A DNA stretch of 64,000 bases from Castanea sativa. Lineage: Eukaryota; Streptophyta; Magnoliopsida; Fagales; Fagaceae. The stretch spans positions 186,001 to 250,000 of the forward strand of contig NC_134024.1 in assembly GCF_040712315.1 (NCBI RefSeq), given 5' to 3'. Positions 58,794 through 64,000 of the stretch are shown here, one piece after another. Both the position numbers and the translations under genes were made by a program. Numbering within the stretch: position 1 is the first letter of the stretch; each line of letters opens with the position of its first letter. Under the pieces are notes generated by a model. The model had not been told where the DNA came from and made no database searches. It saw only the letters and a program-made list of their open reading frames with translations.

Positions 58794-59811
58794 TGTAAAA
58801 CATTATAACTTGTTTAGACTCCCAATTTTAAATACAGCTTGATTAATTTTAATCTAAACACACTTGATGCGGAATATACGTGATTAGCAAATTAATCAAT
58901 TAAGGCATTCAACAATCGTATGGATGAACAAATAAGTGTCATGGTAAAATGGAAAGGGTAGTGGGTAAAAGAATAGCAAGCCCAAGAATAGCAATGTGTT
59001 ATCGAAGAGAAAACTAAAAAACTCGGTGAAAAACCTCTCTGTGACCCTCCAAGTCGAAATGATCCACTAGCGAATAAGTTGGAGTACAAGGATACCAAAA
59101 AGACCCTCCAAGCCTAATCTACCCAAAGAACTTGAACCTTTCAAGCTCTAACTACCAACAGACTTCTCGAAATCTTGTCTTCACTAGCTTTCTGAATCCC
59201 GCAACATCACCCGATTGTATTCGCCAAGCCTCACCGGATTATTTTGGCAAATACTCAATCCTTCTCAAGCTCCAAAACACTCTCTACACTCTAAATAGGT
59301 GTGAGTTATGTTTGGCTACAAATCTCCTCTCAAGGTATAACAATGGGAGAGGGGAGGAGAAGAGACTACAAGGATTTCTCTCTTGAGGATATTTAGCTCT
59401 TGCTAAAAAGGTGGGTGTGTTATAGAAACCTCTCTCTAGGGTTTTCTTCTGAATAGTGTTCTTACAATTTCGTAGGTAATGAGGGTATATAAAGTGTGGG
59501 TGAAGGGTAGGAAATTCACACTTAAAATCCAGTTGGTCAATGTATCTCACGGGTTAGCCAAGTTGTAAGTTACTTGCGAAATACATTGACTGTTGAACTT
59601 CCTCATGTGCTACACACATGACCTTTCGTGGGTTCTACACACATAGCCAAGTCATGAGATCAAATGTCTTGAGCAATCTTCACCAAATTAATACTAAGGT
59701 CATTATAATTAAATCCCATAAAATACAAGCAAATAAATTAATGCAATTACAACACTTTTTATCATCGAATAAAGCCAACATAAATGTTATGTGTAAAACC
59801 ATAACTTAACA
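58794..59811 (-). repeat. Solo LTR of family B, minus orientation
   Basis: It carries inverse copies of family B blocks: ctcggtgaaaaacctctctg, gaccctccaagcctaatcta, ggtgtgagttatgtttggct. Ends TGTAAAACATT and ACTTAACA are the inverse of TGTTAAGT...TTTTACA. No matching target duplication is seen. Confidence 0.8.
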
Positions 59812-60630
59812 CTTTGATTGATGAATTTCATGATTCTATGTTTGCATGATTGAATATGTTTAATTAAATGCTATGATCTTATGCTACTACTTTGTTGATG
59901 TTGTTGCCTTATGATGTACTTGCTACCTTTGGATGGATATAAATGTCAATGTCAAGCTAGATGAATGTTAGGACATTGTGCCATGAATGCTATGATTGAG
60001 ATGCCATGTTTGATTGTTAGATGCTTGTTAGTGTGTGTGTGTGTGTGTGTGGAATAACCTATTAGAAGACCCTTTAGTGAGATTAGGATTTGGAACATAA
60101 TGAGTGAAGCCCGACCTACAGGTTGGGTGGGGTCGGGTGCCTAACACTTTCCCATCCTCATACCTAAACTTAGGACACATGCTTTGGTAAGATCAATTCT
60201 TCACATTAGGGTGCTATATATATGGTTCATAGATCTAATCTAGGTGGCAATTCCGTTTTCACCATTCGTCTGGTCCACTCCAGGCTGAGGCTTACTTCCC
60301 ACAAGAAAACCATTCGTCACAAGCGCATGCGCCCACACTACCAAAATGTTAGAGACTAAGTTGTCACATTTTAAAGGACATGAACTAAATTAATACATTT
60401 GAAATGTTAGAAACTAAAATGACACACAATGTAAAGATTAGAGACCAAATAAGTAATTTACCATTAATTATCAGTTTTTTTGGACTCACTTAAGATTCAT
60501 TTTTAAAATATATATTTCTTTACTTATGTTTACTATTTTTCAATGCAACAAGACATTACTTATTTGCTTTCTATTTGTTGTAAGTAAAAGGATTTTGCTA
60601 ACGAGTGCACCAGTCACAAAGGACATAAGT
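59812..60630. other. Spacer, possible Ty3/gypsy scrap
   Basis: There is a (GT)n run at about 60030-60050. The phrase ggtcgggtgcctaacacttt near 60130 is like sequence found near gypsy LTRs; nothing else supports it. No gene is seen. Confidence 0.3.
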
Positions 60631-60772
60631 TGATGATTAATAAATGCTAAATTACGAGCAATACACATTTTTAAGAGAAAAAAAAAAAGTAGACTCGTTA
60701 ATGATGATTAATAAATGCTAAATTACGAGCAATACACATTTTTAAGAGAAAAAAAAAAAGTAGACTCGTTAA
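60631..60772. repeat. 71-bp perfect tandem duplication
   Basis: 60631-60701 and 60702-60772 look identical (tgatgattaataaatgct to gactcgttaa), so recent. Confidence 0.9.
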
Positions 60773-60958
60773 TGATTCATTAGCTTATAGACATAACTTT
60801 ATTGTGGTTGTAGGTGCTTTTTTCAGCATATGTACACAATTTGACTTTATTTTTTTGAAAAATGTATGAAAGCGTTATTTAATGAAATATTAAGTACACA
60901 ATAACGAATGTACTTAGGTGTTAGGACATTCATTAATAAATCTCATGTATGTGCATAC

Positions 60959-60995
<37 letters not shown>

Positions 60996-62639
60996 GGTTT
61001 TCAACTCTTTTTTCTTTTTAGAAAGGTTGGTTTTCAATTATGATTAGGTAGAAATAGGAAAAAGAAGAAATTAAAGAGGTAAAGATTGTAAGAACAATAG
61101 CTAGAGTGATGGAACTAGACAAGGAAAGAGGCCGACTTGCCATAATTTGGGACCTAAGACAACTAATTCAAGTGGGGCATTTTATTGTTAAATATTAATT
61201 AAATAAATTTATTTAATATTTTTAACTAAATCAAGGTTAATTTGATGAAATAATACTACCTAAAAAAGGTTAATTTTACATGGAGTATAAAATATCATGG
61301 ATGAAGCATAAAATAACACAACAAGAAATGAAATTTATTGTCATTATTATTATTATTTTTTTTTAAAAGAAACTTTTTCTTGAATATAAGATGATGCATA
61401 GTCAAATTAGATTAATCTAATTTTACAATTTTATATATTGGTGTTAAGAGAGATAAAGATTGTTTGGTGTGTGTTTGTGTGAGAGATAAGTTGACTAATT
61501 TTGACAATCTATCATGTAAGATATTAATTTACAAAAATTAAATTTCTTTAACTGTCAGTGGTAATTAATCATCATTGATCATGTAACATATTTACAAGAT
61601 TTCTAAAACTACTATAAATTTTACTACAAAATATTCACGAATTGATTTGTCAAAGAATGTGATTGATGAACTTCAACAATTTAATTAGTGAATTTAATTT
61701 TTTTAATGATTGGTGTCACATCAGTTTGTAAAGTTATATTAAAATTTATAGTATCTCTAACATCATTATGAGGAAAAAAAAGTACAACCTTTGTAAAAAA
61801 ATTATTATTATAAAATTTTGGACTTTTTTATAACGGATAAACCTTTTTTTTGTAAATGTGTAGAAACTTTTTGTAGGGAAAGTATTTTTGTTTTATTTTT
61901 TATAATGAGTAGAAACTTTTTATAGTGTAGCTTTAGGGTCTTTTGGTTAGGGGTGAAATAGGGAGGATAAAAAATAAAGGAAATAAAAATTAAGAGAAAA
62001 CTGATTTTATAGATGTTTGATTGGAGAGAAGGGCATGATAGAAATTTGGTGAGGCTTAGGTGTTTTCTCCTTTGGCCCACCAAAATTCTATCTCTCCAAT
62101 TTGAGGATAAAATATAAGGAGAGAAATAGTCGCAATTAATGACTGAACTACCTTATTCTTTTACGCACTGACTATTGGTAAGGGATAACAATTTTGCCCC
62201 GCCCTTCCTTACTTCACCCCGCACGAGTTTTCCCCACCTTAAAAAGGTGGTGGGGATGGGAATGAGATGAGATTTTAGCCCTGCACCACAAAGCAGGATA
62301 CGGCAAGGATGGGAATAGACTTCTTAGACCCACCCCGTGTTGATAAGAGTTATAATTGTATATTTTTTATATTTGTACTATTTAAAAAAATATATCAATA
62401 TTAACTTATTTTATTCTACCCAATGTGACTCTCTACCTCTATTTTGTTTTATATTATGCTATGGGATTTTTGTGTTTTGTTGTGATGTTCTCTTGTTAAA
62501 CACTTAAATAATATTATTTAGTTTTGGCTAAAAATTAGTTTGATTTGATGGGATAAATTTAGTTGTAATTTCAAGTATATATTTATTAATGAAACAAGTT
62601 TTATTAAAATATGAGTTTCTGATGAGATCTGGTGCATTA
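60773..62639. other. AT-rich spacer
   Basis: (CATA)n/(TA)n run at 60955-60995. At 62185-62330 a GC-richer patch (ccccgcc, ccccgcacgag, aggtggtgggga) may be the end of a DNA transposon. No gene is seen. Confidence 0.4.
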
Positions 62640-64000
62640 GTGTTTCTAGGTTTCTCTAACGGCTAGGGTTTAGGGTTTCCTCTACCTTAACGTCTGTAGA
62701 ATTTTGTCCATAGCCTGGTCTAGGTTTTCTTTCCTTTCAGACTCTGGTGAGGCTGGTAGGACAGTGAGTTTTTCTGGTGGGTAAGAGGTTCTATTCGGTT
62801 TGGTTGTTTGACTGTTTGTGTGGTTATGGCCGGACTAGAGGAGATGTCGGCTCGTTTTCTTTGGTCAAGGAGGAAGAATGAGGCACCGAAGTAGTTGGAC
62901 AAGAGGAGACTATCATCCATCGTTTGGCTGGTAAATTCTTCACAAAACGGGTCTTGAATGTCGATGCCGTAGAACGCACGTTTAAACCTCTGTGGAGATC
63001 TAAGGGGGAACTTAAAATTCGAGACATGGGAGATAACATACTTCTATTTGAATTTGAGGACTGTCTTGATCTTGAACGTGTACTGGAATTTGAACCGTGG
63101 TCATATGATAAACATCTGGTGGTCTTTTAGAGAACTTTGGTTGCTGAGGCGGCTCCCTCTCTTGATTATTCTTGCTCTTTGTTTTGGATTCAGCTTCATA
63201 ATGTCCTTGAACATCTATTAACATCGAAAATTGGTGAATCGGTGGGTAGGACCTTAGGTACGGTGCTTCAGGTGGCTAACTCGGAAGATGATGGGGCAGG
63301 GGGAAAATTCTTGAGGGTCCGAATCAGCTTAGACGTATCACAACCTTTACCGAGGTGTTGCAAGCTTTCGGCAGAAGGGAAACTTGTGGGTTGGGTAGGC
63401 ATAAAGTACGAGTGGCTCCCTAACTTTTGCTATTGGTGTGGTCGAGTCAGCCATGGAGAAAGAGATTGTGAGGTCTGGTTGCGTAGCAAGGGTAGGCTAT
63501 GAAAGGAGGATCAACAATACAAAGATTGGCTTCGAGCGGATTCAGTGAGGGTTGTTCGTAAAACAGTGGCAATTATTCCGGGGGTAGCTTGCAGTAAATT
63601 TCCATGGTAGAACCACACAAATTGCCAAACCCAATCCCATCGTAGTGTGGTTGAAAGGTCCATGCAGTCTGACAGTGTGGGTGCACATGATGAAGCAAGG
63701 GAGAATGAGGGCAGAGGGATTGATTCAGCGGTTCCTAATCTCGGTAATTCAGGGTTGGTAAAGGTAGTATAGAACGGACGTTGCGGCATGGGGATTGATC
63801 ATACCACGCGACTGATTAAGGAACCTGTTGGACTTTCAATTTCTGACCCTACGGACTCTAGAATTACAATGGAGGAAAAGGATGACCATGACTTTGCTTC
63901 AGTCCAATCAGATCAGCCACTTACTTTGGCTAATAATTCATTTAAGACTCCAGGTCCAACTCTTTTGATTAGGGCATGGAAGAGACTAGCTAGAGAGGTG
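62640..64000 (+). mobile_element. 5' part of an L1-type LINE, continuing past the window
   Basis: A leader with ctagggtttagggtttcc (about 62660) precedes ORF1. ORF2 (endonuclease/RT) would lie beyond 64000. Confidence 0.7.
62827..64000 (+). pseudogene. LINE ORF1: DUF4283 domain plus CCHC zinc knuckle
   Basis: From ATG 62827 the frame starts MAGLEEMSARFLW; after a stop and frameshift near 62900 it continues as LAGKFFTKRVLNVDAVERTF, KIRDMGDNILLFEFED and FEPWSYDKHLVVF (DUF4283), then FWIQLHNV, GKFLRVRISLDVSQPLPR, YEWLPNFCYWCGRVSHGERD with the zinc knuckle CYWCGRVSHGERDC, and a Ser/Asp-rich tail to the window end. In-frame stops at 63128 (TAG), 63500 (TGA), 63608 (TAG) and 63770 (TAG) show the copy is dead. 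ORF1 proteins of plant LINEs bind element RNA. Confidence 0.75.

Overview
This window is nuclear DNA from a higher eudicot plant. Evidence: TIR-type NBS-LRR (TNL) genes, which monocots largely lack; GT-AG introns with matching phases; AT-rich intergenic DNA; and dense nested plant transposons. The repeat style suggests a woody rosid such as Fagales, but that is a guess from memory of similar sequences.

Layout. 1-7170: 3' part of a pol-less LTR retroelement (E1), with a gag tail, a second ORF of the putative plant transposon protein type, and a 3' LTR split by a 1354-bp solo LTR. 7336-8700: isolated TIR exon of a TNL gene on the minus strand, with its leader intron and upstream region. 8.8-12.7 kb: fold-back elements, MITEs and a tandem duplication. 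13.2-15.85 kb: six-exon MATE transporter pseudogene, minus strand. 16.3-24.4 kb: LINE remnants, a 673-bp TIR transposon, a MITE, a small MATE relic and AT-rich spacer. 26.4-27.4 kb: Myb/SANT-like gene. 28.3-31.6 kb: repeats and TIR elements. 32.6-37.85 kb: the best gene of the window, an apparently intact five-exon TNL of 1082 residues on the minus strand (TIR, NB-ARC, LRR, C-JID). 37.9-39.4 kb: its leader and promoter region, duplicated at 48.1-57.2 kb. 39.5-48.1 kb: a solo LTR carrying a hAT element, then an internally deleted retroelement (E2). 48.7-56.5 kb: a complete pol-less LTR element (E3) with 5-bp target duplication, primer-binding site and polypurine tract, sitting inside the second copy of the duplicated TNL upstream region; the first copy keeps the empty site. 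57-62.6 kb: two more LTRs and small repeats. 62.6-64 kb: start of a LINE that runs off the window.

How it fits together. The host genes are a small TNL cluster, a dead MATE gene and a Myb/SANT-like gene. Three related retroelements (two LTR families, here A and B) have broken up the cluster: one lies next to the lone TIR exon and another adjoins a TNL upstream region that has no coding part. The most unusual feature is in these elements. They have gag plus a separate downstream ORF2 but no protease, integrase or reverse transcriptase. ORF2 is preceded by what looks like its own promoter module: a CpG motif cluster like that of the LTR, a TTTAAAGG box, a CT-rich leader and, in E3, a leader intron.
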